A DNA stretch of 41,038 nucleotides from SIG672 sp045580325 (GTDB taxonomy: Bacteria; Bacillota; Clostridia; Oscillospirales; CAG-272). The notes beneath the pieces were generated by a model. It saw only the letters and a program-made list of their open reading frames with translations. It had not been told where the DNA came from and did not search any database. Made by a program: the position numbers and the translations under genes. The stretch lies in contig JAZNNR010000034.1 of assembly GCA_045580325.1 (NCBI GenBank), forward strand, positions 1-41,038, read 5' to 3'. This document shows, piece after piece, positions 1-7,866 of this stretch; position 1 is the first letter of the stretch; every line of letters begins with the position of its first letter.

Positions 1-15
1 CTGCACAAAACTTAA

Positions 16-55
16 AAATATTTCCCCGCAGTAATCTCTACTGCGGGGAATATTT
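16..55. terminator. Bidirectional intrinsic terminator
   Basis: A GC-rich hairpin (CCCCGCAGTA paired with TACTGCGGGG) is extended by AAATATT/AATATTT arms, so it has an A-run on one side and a T-run on the other. It probably ends a gene lying left of the window. The following stretch to 263 holds only the promoter and leader of the next operon. Confidence 0.75.
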
Positions 56-159
56 ATACCCAAACAAAGCTTTTTCACTCTGATGCTTGCTTGTGCGCCT
101 TCTCCTGCGTCTTTGGCGGTTTTATGTAATATTGGTAAATATATTTTAGATTGTTTTGC

Positions 160-188
160 TTGACAATATACGTTTTTTATGATAATAT
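160..188 (+). promoter_or_regulatory. Sigma-70-type promoter of the dockerin/cohesin operon
   Basis: TTGACA at 160-165 and TAATAT at 183-188 are separated by 17 bp. This is the only good promoter in the 200 bp before the dockerin gene, so it probably drives both that gene and the cohesin gene. Confidence 0.65.
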
Positions 189-263
189 ACTAGCATAGCA
201 AATTATGTCGATTTATATGGACCTATATTTATTAAAAGGCAAATGACAGGAGGATACGAAAGC

Positions 264-1493
264 ATGATGAAAAGATGTTTGGTTACGGTAATATCATTTT
301 TAATGATATTTTCTATGACTTTTTCTTTAATGTCGCCGGGCGTGTACGGAGCTAAAATAACGGCGGAGCGTATGGGGCTAAAGGATTATAATCTTGATCT
401 CGAAAAGCTTCAGGATTATATAGAATATGTGCGTGCTGTAAAAGATGATTATATCAAAGATGCAGGTGTTACTTGTTTCCTTGATGATGATTTTTACTAT
501 GTTGCTCTTGGTGATATGACAGCAGAGGGGAACAGTTATGTCTCTCTCTTTTCAAAGGAGACTAACATCAAATATAAAAATCTTGCCACCAATAACAGTT
601 ATATGGAAGATATTTCCAAGGTTATAGATAATAATTCTGCCGAAATAGCTAAGGCTGACCTCGTTTCAATAGGATACGGCAGTGTAACCTTTATGACAAA
701 TGCAGTGATACAGTTTCTTAATAATGAGCCCATGAATTATGACTGGGATACCTATCTTGATACGGAAACCGAGACTGCATTCAAGGACATTATGGAGCTT
801 TTAAAGACGAATCTCGGAACGGAAGAGCTTGGCACTGTTGCAGGAATAAATGATCTGCCCGGAGCTATAACCGCAGCAATAGAAGCTTGTTTTTATAGCT
901 GTATTGTTTATATGTACCACCTTCCCGACGCTGTTGAAAAGATTCACAAGCTTAATCCTAATGCGACCATCGCAGTAGTAGGTATATATAATCCGACTCG
1001 AAACATAATGTTTGATCTTGGTGAGGATATGCAGCTTGATATGAGCGAGTATCTTAACCGTCTTACAGATATTTTGGCGGCCTATATAATAAACTCTTGT
1101 AATCTTCCCGACAACGGTATTTATATCCACGCGCCCGAGGTTTCATTCAAGCTCACAGACACTAGTCTTAATATGGTCGATCTTATGAGAGAGTTTGGCA
1201 GAGATAAGGGTAAAAATCTTGCACCTGATGCTAGCGGTCATAAATATATAAAGGATCAGATGCTTAAATATATAGGTTTTACAGATGTGATTTTTGGCGA
1301 TGTGGACGGAAACAAAGTGGTCGACAGTACAGATGCTACGCTCGTTTTACAGTATGATGCAGAGCTTATCGCATCAGATAAAATTGACTTGGAAGCAGCG
1401 GATGTAAATGGAGATAAGAAAGTCAACAGCATTGATGCACTGTATATATTACAGTATGATGCGGAGATTATATCAAAGTTTCCGGTACAATGA
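264..1493 (+). CDS. Secreted SGNH/GDSL-like protein with C-terminal type I dockerin
   Basis: A 409-residue exported protein. The start at 264 is preferred because AGGAGG lies upstream and the product then opens with a signal peptide (residues 1-29). Residues about 65-340 resemble an SGNH hydrolase, with a block I-like ALGDMTAEGNSY and a late Asp-Ala-Ser-Gly-His (about 322-326). The nucleophile position of the usual GDS motif is methionine (GDM, residue 85), and the block III GxND is GYGS, so esterase activity is doubtful. Residues 344-409 form a dockerin with two calcium loops (DVDGNKVVDSTD and DVNGDKKVNSID), each followed by LQYDAE. A dockerin binds a cohesin. The next gene encodes a cohesin 50 bp downstream, so they are probably partners on the cell surface. 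That pairing is inferred from adjacency. Confidence 0.85.
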   Translation: MMKRCLVTVISFLMIFSMTFSLMSPGVYGAKITAERMGLKDYNLDLEKLQDYIEYVRAVKDDYIKDAGVTCFLDDDFYYVALGDMTAEGNSYVSLFSKETNIKYKNLATNNSYMEDISKVIDNNSAEIAKADLVSIGYGSVTFMTNAVIQFLNNEPMNYDWDTYLDTETETAFKDIMELLKTNLGTEELGTVAGINDLPGAITAAIEACFYSCIVYMYHLPDAVEKIHKLNPNATIAVVGIYNPTRNIMFDLGEDMQLDMSEYLNRLTDILAAYIINSCNLPDNGIYIHAPEVSFKLTDTSLNMVDLMREFGRDKGKNLAPDASGHKYIKDQMLKYIGFTDVIFGDVDGNKVVDSTDATLVLQYDAELIASDKIDLEAADVNGDKKVNSIDALYILQYDAEIISKFPVQ

Positions 1494-1543
1494 CTTGGAT
1501 TAGAATATAAAAACAACATAATAGTTGATTTTAGGAGGAAAAA

Positions 1544-3058
1544 ATGAATAAAATTCTCAAAAGCAGGGTAACAGCAATACTTGTGCTGCTTGTTACAATT
1601 TTTGCAACAGTCTCTGTGCTTCTTCCTGCACACGCTGCAACTACTACCGTAACTGTTTCCGACATTACGGCTTTGCCCGGAGATGAAGTTTCGATAGACG
1701 TTATTATAAGCGGTAACACAGGATTTGGTAGCGGAAAATTCACGCTCGAATATGACTCCAGTGTACTTACTTTAAATAAAATTGATACAAAGGGCAAGCT
1801 TCTTTCGGGAGGCGCACCTAACGTAGCGAAGGGTAAGATATCTTTTGCTAAAGCTACTAACGTAACCGAAAACGGTGTACTTTTCACAGCAATCTTTGAA
1901 GTAAAAGCAGATGCTCCTAACGATGTTTATGTGATTTCAGTAAAAGTTGAAGATATGACAAACGCCGAAACACATAAGTCGGTTAGTCTTGTTACTAAAA
2001 AGGGAAGCATTACCGTACATAAATGCAGAGATGCGCAGTTCGTAGAAGAAGTTCCTGCGACTTGCTCGAAGGAAGGTACAAAGGCATATTATCTCTGCTC
2101 CTGCGGAAAGAAATATTCCGATAAGGACTGTACAAAGTTAATGACAAGCATTAGTATCGCGAAGAAGAGCCACACCTACGGCTCTTGGGAAACAACAAAA
2201 AATCCCACGTGTACTACAAAAGGTGAGAAAAAGCGTACCTGTAAGGATTGCGGCTACGTGGCTACAAGCTCTATCAGCGCAAAAGGACACAAGTGGAGCG
2301 AATGGGAAGTTACAAAACCTCTTACAGATACAGAACCCGGAGAACAAAGAAGAGAATGCTCGGTATGTCATAAGGTAGAAACCTGTCAAATTATAAGCCA
2401 TAACTTCGGCGAGTGGGTAGAAACAAAGGCTCCTACCTGTACCGAAGCAGGCGAAGAAACACGTACGTGTACAGACGAAGGCTGCGGAGAAATAGAAACG
2501 CGCGAGATAGCGGCACTCGGTCATAACTGCGAAGAGTGGACTGTAATTAGGGCTGCTACTTGCTCGGATGTCGGTGAAGAAGGCGGATTCTGCTTGACTT
2601 GTCAGAAGGATGCAACGCGCGAGATACCTAAAAACCCCGAAAACCATGTTTTCGGCGAGTGGATAGAGAGCAAAGCGGCATCTTGCGGAGTAAAGGGAGA
2701 AGAAACCCGTATCTGTGCTTGTGGCGAAAAGGAAACACGCGAAATAGAAGCACTCACACATGAGTGGGAGTGGATAGTAGATAAGGAAGCAACAAAGTCC
2801 AAAGACGGTATCAAGCACGAAGAATGTAAGCACTGCGGTGAGGTCAGAAACGAAGGAACTGTGATTGAAAAGACAGGAAACGGAATGCTTATATTCTGGA
2901 TAATACTGATAATTATCCTCCTCGTTGGTATAGGAATCGTAGTTGCGGCGTTTATTTACAAGCGTAAGCTCGCAGGTGCTGCTGTGGCTGGCGGTGCTAC
3001 TGTGGCTGGTGAAGCCGGAGCGGCAGGCGAGTCAGACCCGACCGATAAAGCTGAGTAA
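1544..3058 (+). CDS. Membrane-anchored cohesin protein with Cys-rich repeats (scaffoldin-like)
   Basis: A 504-residue surface protein with strong RBS TAGGAGG. Residues 1-31 are a signal peptide. About 34-165 look like a cohesin: a beta-rich domain with a GNTGFGSGKFTLEYDSSVL-type start and an FTAIFEVKADA motif. Residues about 165-440 contain roughly six 45-residue repeats with a pattern W..TK.PTC...GE..RTC..CG..E.R.I.ALGH. Such repeats are frequent in surface proteins of gut Clostridia, and their paired cysteines may bind metal or form disulfides. A hydrophobic segment at about 449-471 followed by KRK and an Ala/Gly-rich tail anchors the protein in the membrane. There is no LPxTG signal. It follows the dockerin gene in the same operon, so it likely holds that protein at the surface. 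The dockerin specificity of this cohesin is not known. Confidence 0.85.
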   Translation: MNKILKSRVTAILVLLVTIFATVSVLLPAHAATTTVTVSDITALPGDEVSIDVIISGNTGFGSGKFTLEYDSSVLTLNKIDTKGKLLSGGAPNVAKGKISFAKATNVTENGVLFTAIFEVKADAPNDVYVISVKVEDMTNAETHKSVSLVTKKGSITVHKCRDAQFVEEVPATCSKEGTKAYYLCSCGKKYSDKDCTKLMTSISIAKKSHTYGSWETTKNPTCTTKGEKKRTCKDCGYVATSSISAKGHKWSEWEVTKPLTDTEPGEQRRECSVCHKVETCQIISHNFGEWVETKAPTCTEAGEETRTCTDEGCGEIETREIAALGHNCEEWTVIRAATCSDVGEEGGFCLTCQKDATREIPKNPENHVFGEWIESKAASCGVKGEETRICACGEKETREIEALTHEWEWIVDKEATKSKDGIKHEECKHCGEVRNEGTVIEKTGNGMLIFWIILIIILLVGIGIVVAAFIYKRKLAGAAVAGGATVAGEAGAAGESDPTDKAE

Positions 3059-3074
3059 TTTGAAAATCATATAA

Positions 3075-3108
3075 AAAACAGAGCTTCTCATTTGAGAAGC
3101 TCTGTTTT
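3075..3108. terminator. Bidirectional terminator between converging operons
   Basis: The perfect hairpin CAGAGCTTCTCA-TT-TGAGAAGCTCTG is flanked by AAAA on the left and TTTT on the right. It can end both the cohesin operon (+) and the MMPL operon (-). Confidence 0.9.
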
Positions 3109-3126
3109 CATATATATTCTGATTTA

Positions 3127-5175
3127 TTAGTAAAGACCGAAGAGTCTGAGAAGCTTTTGCCAGAAGTTAAGCTTTTCTTTTTTGGCAGGAGCTGCGCTCT
3201 CGGGTGCAGGAGCGGTAATTGCAGATGTTTTAATTACAAACTGTACCGATTCAACATTCGTGTTTTGTTCTGCTACGAACGATTTGATAGTCGCGTCGCT
3301 CGATGAGGAGATCGAGGATATTACAGAATCGATCATATCGGACACGAGGGTATCTATACCCTCAGTCTGCTTTGCGAACTCTGTGGTGCCGTTTTTGAGC
3401 TCTGTGGTGCCATCAAACAGCGTCTTCACTGCACTGTTGAGATCACCAACCGAAGTGTTAAGAAGTCCAACGTTTGAGTAGAGGGTGTTCATATTTATCT
3501 TAATGGTGTTTGCTCCCTTTGCAGCTTCGCTTACAGCAGAGGTGTACTGCACAAGACCTTCATAAAACAGGCTGTAATTGTCGAGCTGACCTTTAAGACT
3601 CGTTATACTTGCAGCCGCAGTACCTACGACCGCCGAAACAGCCTCTGTGATCTGCTTCGTTACTTCTTCGGATTTCATAAGCTGATCAATGTAGCCGTCT
3701 CGGATCTGTTTTTTCTGCGAAGACGTGAGGCTTTCGAGTGCACCCTCACGGATCTGCTTTTTCTGCTCGTCTGTAAGACTTGCAAGAGCACCAGTGATGA
3801 TCTGCTCCTTCTGATCATCGGTCATTTTGTTTGCAAGATCGGTGATCATTCCTTTTTCTATTGCGAGCTGCAGATATTCCTCGGCGTCAGCCTCGGAAAA
3901 TCCCTTGTCTATAAATTCCTGATAGAAGACCTGCGCGGCGATCTTTTCGTAAAGCGATTGGCTGATAGACTCTATATACGTACGGTATATCGAGTCAGCG
4001 TTTGCATCGATATAACCCTTGTAGAGAGCGCCAGCATTTGCTTCTACTTCCTTTGTTACCTGTTTAAGAGCCTCGTTATAAGCCTTCTGATAGACGTTAT
4101 CTGCGTCCATAAGCTTTAGCAGCTTGTTAAGCTCGGTCTCGTAGTTTTTCGGCGTGAGCTTTACTGCATCGTATCCGTTTGCAACAAGCTCTTCGTTAAG
4201 CGCGGTCGTAGCCGTGTTGCAAAGGCTTTCAAACACAGTCATCGCGCCGTCTAAAATAACCTTATTTTTAGAGGTGATGTCGGCAAGACCGTTTGACAGG
4301 GAAGAAGAGCCTGTGGTGAGCTGTCCGACACCGTTATACATTTCGCCGACCTTGTCCTTAAGAGTACTTGTGCCGTCGTAGATCTGTCCTGCGCCGTCGT
4401 TAAGCTTTCCTGCACCGTCATCGATGTCTTTAATTGCAGTTGATATTTTGTTTATGAGCTCGTTTATCGAATCGTCGTTTATTTCGATTCCTATTCTGAG
4501 CTTGACACCGTTGAGCGAAATTGCACTCATTTCGAAATCTGTTGCCTTTGCCGTAACCTCAATGTTTGCGCCTTGGCCCGGGAGAATGGTGTAGGTTATC
4601 TGCTTGTCAGAGCCTACGTTTGCAAGAGTAGCACCCTCGGCAACTATATTTTTGCATTTCTTAGTGTCGAGTGTGAAAGAGGTTTGAAGTGCATATCCTT
4701 CAAAGAAGTTACCCTCGTAATTTTCATTCTTGGTAACGACAAGCTCGAGTCTGAAATCACCGCTTTTTCCTGCGATGTCCTTTGCGGTATATTCTTTGTC
4801 GTTCATATAATATTTGATTGAGATGTTCCAAGGGATCACGTTGCTTTTGAGCTTGCCTTCGTAATAAAGCTTGCCTGCCTTGGCATCTACTGTAACGGTA
4901 GAATTCGAGTATCCGAGCTCATCGGTGGTCGTCATATTGCGCAAAGTTTCGTATTCACCGAAATCTATGATCTTTCCGTCCTTGTCAAGTTCGAAGATGT
5001 TTACTACGTAAATTTCTTTGACCGAGCCGTCGCCGTTAAGGCTTACGTATATAACCTCTTCCTTGGGTGTGTTTTGTACTGCCTGATTTTCGTCTGCAAA
5101 AGCGCTCATGGGGACAAGAGCGAATATCAGAACTGAAACGATGAGCAGAGAAACTATTCTTTTTATATAATTCAT
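3127..5175 (-). CDS. Secreted X-X-X-Leu-X-X-Gly heptad-repeat protein, MMPL partner
   Basis: A 682-residue protein with a signal peptide (residues 1-27, ending AFADE). Residues about 30-230 are a beta-rich domain. From about 245 it carries heptad-like repeats such as GAGKLNDGAGQIYDG and GVGQLTTGSSSLSNG, which recur near residue 600. Between them is a long helical segment with three near-copies of LTDEQKKQIREGAL/LTSSQKKQIRDGYI. This architecture is known from YhgE/Pip-like proteins and from proteins encoded beside MMPL transporters. Here there is no C-terminal membrane span, only an amphipathic end (NFWQKLLRLFGLY). Its ATG overlaps the MMPL stop codon (ATGA), so it is translationally coupled. 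It probably serves as an extracytoplasmic partner of the transporter; the substrate is unknown. Confidence 0.75.
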   Translation of the reverse strand: MNYIKRIVSLLIVSVLIFALVPMSAFADENQAVQNTPKEEVIYVSLNGDGSVKEIYVVNIFELDKDGKIIDFGEYETLRNMTTTDELGYSNSTVTVDAKAGKLYYEGKLKSNVIPWNISIKYYMNDKEYTAKDIAGKSGDFRLELVVTKNENYEGNFFEGYALQTSFTLDTKKCKNIVAEGATLANVGSDKQITYTILPGQGANIEVTAKATDFEMSAISLNGVKLRIGIEINDDSINELINKISTAIKDIDDGAGKLNDGAGQIYDGTSTLKDKVGEMYNGVGQLTTGSSSLSNGLADITSKNKVILDGAMTVFESLCNTATTALNEELVANGYDAVKLTPKNYETELNKLLKLMDADNVYQKAYNEALKQVTKEVEANAGALYKGYIDANADSIYRTYIESISQSLYEKIAAQVFYQEFIDKGFSEADAEEYLQLAIEKGMITDLANKMTDDQKEQIITGALASLTDEQKKQIREGALESLTSSQKKQIRDGYIDQLMKSEEVTKQITEAVSAVVGTAAASITSLKGQLDNYSLFYEGLVQYTSAVSEAAKGANTIKINMNTLYSNVGLLNTSVGDLNSAVKTLFDGTTELKNGTTEFAKQTEGIDTLVSDMIDSVISSISSSSDATIKSFVAEQNTNVESVQFVIKTSAITAPAPESAAPAKKEKLNFWQKLLRLFGLY

Positions 5176-7244
5176 TTTTCAGTTGCCTCCTCTATAACTG
5201 CGGATTTGTCTTTTTTCTTTCTATATACAAGTTTGTCGGACAGATAAAGTATTCCGGGAAGTACGAGGAATACGATGAGAAGCGAGAATATCGCGCCTCT
5301 GCCTATGAAAATTCCAAGCTGTGCAAGTATCTGGTTGGACGAAAGTATTCCAAGCAGGAATCCTACGACCGTCATAGCACTGCCTGAGGTCATAATTGAA
5401 ACAAAAACGTCGGACACTGTCTGAATAACAGCGTCTTTTCTCTCGTAGGTCGCTCTGTTTTCCTTGTATCTGTCTGTCATCAGTATCGCATAGTCAACAG
5501 TCGCACCGAGCTGTACCGAGCTGATTATGAGATATGCTATATAGAATATACTCTGATCTGCAAAATAGGGAACAGCAAGGTTGAGCCAAATCGCCGTTTC
5601 GATGCAGAGAACGAGTACGATAGGAACAAAAAATGATTTTGAGGTGATCAGCAGAACTAAAAATACTGCGGCGATTGCAAGGAGATTTACAAGCAGCATA
5701 TCGGAGGTGATCGTTTCCTTTAAGTCGTACGTGCTGACTCCTTCGCCCGCAAGATATGAGTCGTCGGGGTAATATTTCTCGGCAATAGCGCGGATATTTT
5801 CGACAAGAGCAAAGGTTTCTTCGCCTTCGGCGGGGACATTTGTGCTGATTACCATACGGCAATAATCTTTACCTTCAAGCTGCGAAAGCTGGTCTTTGTC
5901 GAGATAAGAGGGCGGAATTTCCGCTCCCGCCAGATCGACAAAGGAAATTATGCTCGTGATCTCGGGCATTTTGTGAAGCTCGTTTGAAATTGCCTGCTGT
6001 CTTACCGTGTCGCCCTTTGGCATAAGGAGTACGTAAGTGTCGCTCTTTCCGAATACCTCTTCAATAGCCTTTGTGTCCTTGCCGTAGCGCGTTTCTTCGG
6101 TGAATATTTCGGAAGAACCGTAGAGATAATCGCTCGCGTTCGAGCCAAGATAAGAGGGAATTATGATAATAGCAAAAATGCAGACCATAGGAATGGCAAT
6201 TTTTTGAACCGCTTTTCCTAAGAATTTAAAGGAAGGCATAAATGCGCGGTGCTTGGTCTTGTCAAGAAGCTTGACAGTGCATAGAATAAGGGAAGGGGTG
6301 AAAATAAAAACTGTAATAAGACTTATTACAACGCCCTTCGCAAGAGCAAGACCGAGGTCTGCGCCAAGACGGAACTGCATAAGTATAAGAGCTAAAAATC
6401 CGATAACAGTCGTAAGTCCGCTCGAAAGAATAGACGACGTTGATTTGCACAGAGCCTCTACCATAGCCTCATTTGTATCCGAAATCTTTTCGCGGCATTC
6501 GCTGAAACGATGCAGCAGGAAGACCGAGTAGTCAAGCGCAACGGCAAGAAGAAGTACGCTTCCGGATGCATTTGTTACGAAAGATATCTCTCCGAATATT
6601 ATGTTCGAGCCGTTGTTTAGCATAATGGAAAGTCCGAGTCCTATCAGAACAACTATCGGGGCTATCCAAGAGGTCGTGGTAAGTGTGAGAACAGCAAACG
6701 TGAAGATTACTGCTATTACTGTAACTTTAAGTACTTCGGTAACGGTAGTCGCGGTGGCATCGGCAGTCGATACCGCGCCGCCTGTCATCGCGTTGGAGTC
6801 GCCGATTATAGCACGGATATCCTCAACTGCCGAAAGACGCTTGTCATCTTCGATAGTTATTGTAAATATTGCATTCGAGTCTTTGTAGTAGGTTTCCACC
6901 GTTTTAGTATCAAGCATGGAAAGGGGAATACTTATATCGACCGAATCATCAAGCCAGCTTACAGCCAAAACGCCGTCAACGGCTTTGATTTTTTCTTTGA
7001 ACTCAAGCGCCTCGGGGATAGTTACGTTTTTCACCATCGCGCGAGCGTTTGGTATTCCGCCCGAGAACTGCTCCTGCATAATCTCAATAGATACGGTTGA
7101 TTTTGTGCCATCGGGGAGATAGTCCTTCATATCGTAATTTACCGATACGAGCCTGCTGCAAACAAAGCAAACGACAAATGCGATAGCAAATATAATAAGT
7201 ATCAGCTTTCTGTGATTTACTACTGCTGTATAGAATTTTCTCAA
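5172..7244 (-). CDS. MMPL/RND-family transporter
   Basis: A 690-residue polytopic membrane protein with the duplicated RND layout. TM1 (about 12-32) is followed by a large external loop, then a five- to six-helix bundle (about 165-330). A second external loop and a second bundle (about 520-680) follow. Motifs such as LDYSVFLLHRFSE and VDYAILMTDRYKE are the paired Asp-bearing helix ends typical of MMPL proteins, which use the proton gradient to export lipids or hydrophobic compounds. The start is TTG (AGGAG 12 nt upstream); no better in-frame codon exists. The gene is first in an operon with the heptad-repeat protein. A palindrome in its promoter suggests repressor control. Confidence 0.88.
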   Translation of the reverse strand: MRKFYTAVVNHRKLILIIFAIAFVVCFVCSRLVSVNYDMKDYLPDGTKSTVSIEIMQEQFSGGIPNARAMVKNVTIPEALEFKEKIKAVDGVLAVSWLDDSVDISIPLSMLDTKTVETYYKDSNAIFTITIEDDKRLSAVEDIRAIIGDSNAMTGGAVSTADATATTVTEVLKVTVIAVIFTFAVLTLTTTSWIAPIVVLIGLGLSIMLNNGSNIIFGEISFVTNASGSVLLLAVALDYSVFLLHRFSECREKISDTNEAMVEALCKSTSSILSSGLTTVIGFLALILMQFRLGADLGLALAKGVVISLITVFIFTPSLILCTVKLLDKTKHRAFMPSFKFLGKAVQKIAIPMVCIFAIIIIPSYLGSNASDYLYGSSEIFTEETRYGKDTKAIEEVFGKSDTYVLLMPKGDTVRQQAISNELHKMPEITSIISFVDLAGAEIPPSYLDKDQLSQLEGKDYCRMVISTNVPAEGEETFALVENIRAIAEKYYPDDSYLAGEGVSTYDLKETITSDMLLVNLLAIAAVFLVLLITSKSFFVPIVLVLCIETAIWLNLAVPYFADQSIFYIAYLIISSVQLGATVDYAILMTDRYKENRATYERKDAVIQTVSDVFVSIMTSGSAMTVVGFLLGILSSNQILAQLGIFIGRGAIFSLLIVFLVLPGILYLSDKLVYRKKKDKSAVIEEATEK

Positions 7245-7297
7245 GTTTAGTTCACGCTCCTGTTATGATGCAAATAAAGTCAAAAGTTATTTATAAT

Positions 7298-7318
7298 GTG
7301 TTTGATTAAATCAGACAC
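7298..7318. promoter_or_regulatory. Candidate repressor operator for the MMPL operon
   Basis: A 21-bp near-perfect inverted repeat, GTGTTTGATT-A-AATCAGACAC, lies about 55 bp upstream of the MMPL start, next to a TATAAA-like -10 on the minus strand. Its size and symmetry suit a TetR/MarR-type dimer. The regulator gene is not visible in the window. Confidence 0.5.
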
Positions 7319-7420
7319 AAATTTTGACGAAAAATAACTACTATATTATATAATACCGCGACCCTAAAATCAATAGTTTTTTATTAAATAATTAGTTTTA
7401 CCGGATTTTACTATTTGGTG

Positions 7421-7449
7421 TTGACAGATAAAAAAAGTTATGATATAAT
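7421..7449 (+). promoter_or_regulatory. Consensus promoter of the tRNA-Pro locus
   Basis: TTGACA (7421-7426) and TATAAT (7444-7449) with a 17-bp spacer form a perfect consensus promoter ending 29 bp before the first tRNA-Pro sequence. Confidence 0.85.
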
Positions 7450-7478
7450 ACGTGGTGTCCGAAAAAGCAAGTATATTT

Positions 7479-7516
7479 CGGGATGTAGCGCAGTTGGTAG
7501 CGCGCTTGGTTTGGGA
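7479..7516 (+). pseudogene. 5' half of a tRNA-Pro(TGG), interrupted at the anticodon loop
   Basis: The acceptor strand (CGGGATG), D arm (GCGC...GCGC), left anticodon stem (CTTGG) and loop TTTGGGA are those of a tRNA-Pro. After the loop the sequence reads GCGTGTGACC instead of CCAAG, and no matching T arm or 3' acceptor (CATCCCG) follows. The second half has therefore been replaced. A break at the anticodon loop is typical of tRNA genes used as integration sites. The full tRNA-Pro 170 bp downstream differs in acceptor and anticodon stems, so it is not simply the displaced remainder. Confidence 0.65.
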
Positions 7517-7683
7517 GCGTGTGACCGGCTTCAAGTTCAACCGAGAGTGAAAACGCCGAAAAGCCTTGTAAACATTGACATTTTCGCACTTTCAAGCAAA
7601 ACAAAAAGCCCCTTCAAAAGAGGCTTGACCACAGATTTGACCACTTACGGAAATTGACCAAAAATCGAATAAGAATCACACAT
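7517..7683. mobile_element. Probable integration scar between two tRNA-Pro sequences
   Basis: A stretch of 167 bp with no gene, starting exactly where the first tRNA-Pro is interrupted. It contains TTGACCAC at 7625-7632 and 7637-7644 plus TTGACCA at 7654-7660. These direct repeats resemble the arm-type sites that tyrosine integrases bind near an attachment site. A hairpin (AAGCCCCTT/AAGAGGCTT, about 7606-7626) lies just before them. No integrase remains, so this reads as a residue of an older element, but that is inference. Confidence 0.4.
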
Positions 7684-7759
7684 CGGGGTGTGGCGCAGTT
7701 GGTAGCGCGCGACGTTTGGGACGTCGATGCCGCAGGTTCGAATCCTGTCACTCCGACCA
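7684..7759 (+). tRNA. tRNA-Pro (anticodon TGG)
   Basis: A complete 76-nt cloverleaf: acceptor CGGGGTG/CACTCCG (one G-U pair), D arm GCGC/GCGC, anticodon stem CGACG/CGTCG around TTTGGGA (TGG at 7717-7719), T arm GCAGG-TTCGAAT-CCTGT, and an encoded ACCA 3' end. It lies downstream of the consensus promoter at 7421 and is followed at once by a terminator. Confidence 0.95.
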
Positions 7760-7804
7760 TATCGAGTGTTCATAACTGATGTTAGGAACACTCGATATTT
7801 TTTT
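7759..7804 (+). terminator. Terminator of tRNA-Pro
   Basis: ATATCGAGTGTTC and GAACACTCGATAT form a perfect 13-bp stem followed by TTTTTTT. Confidence 0.93.
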
Positions 7805-7834
7805 GCCTGCGTTTACTTAATATTTGATTGATTT

Positions 7835-7858
7835 GAGCAGATTCGTCTGCTCTTTTTT
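7835..7858 (+). terminator. Second plus-strand terminator at the element boundary
   Basis: The perfect hairpin GAGCAGA-TTCG-TCTGCTC is followed by TTTTTT. It reads rightward, against the recombinase genes. The element end probably lies between 7805 and 7866, so this hairpin may be element DNA that insulates the recombinase operon, or the original chromosomal terminator. Confidence 0.8.
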
Positions 7859-7866
7859 GTTTTTAG

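Noticed and set aside
2138..2833. 231-codon minus-strand frame inside the cohesin gene
   Set aside because: Cys- and Phe-rich antisense shadow of the repeat region, no RBS, and the plus-strand protein is coherent.
7479..7555. First tRNA-Pro as a functional tRNA
   Set aside because: The anticodon stem cannot close (CTTGG against GCGTG) and the T arm and 3' acceptor strand are absent.
7415..7657. 80-codon plus-strand frame over the tRNA-Pro locus
   Set aside because: It overlaps the promoter and tRNA sequence and has no RBS.
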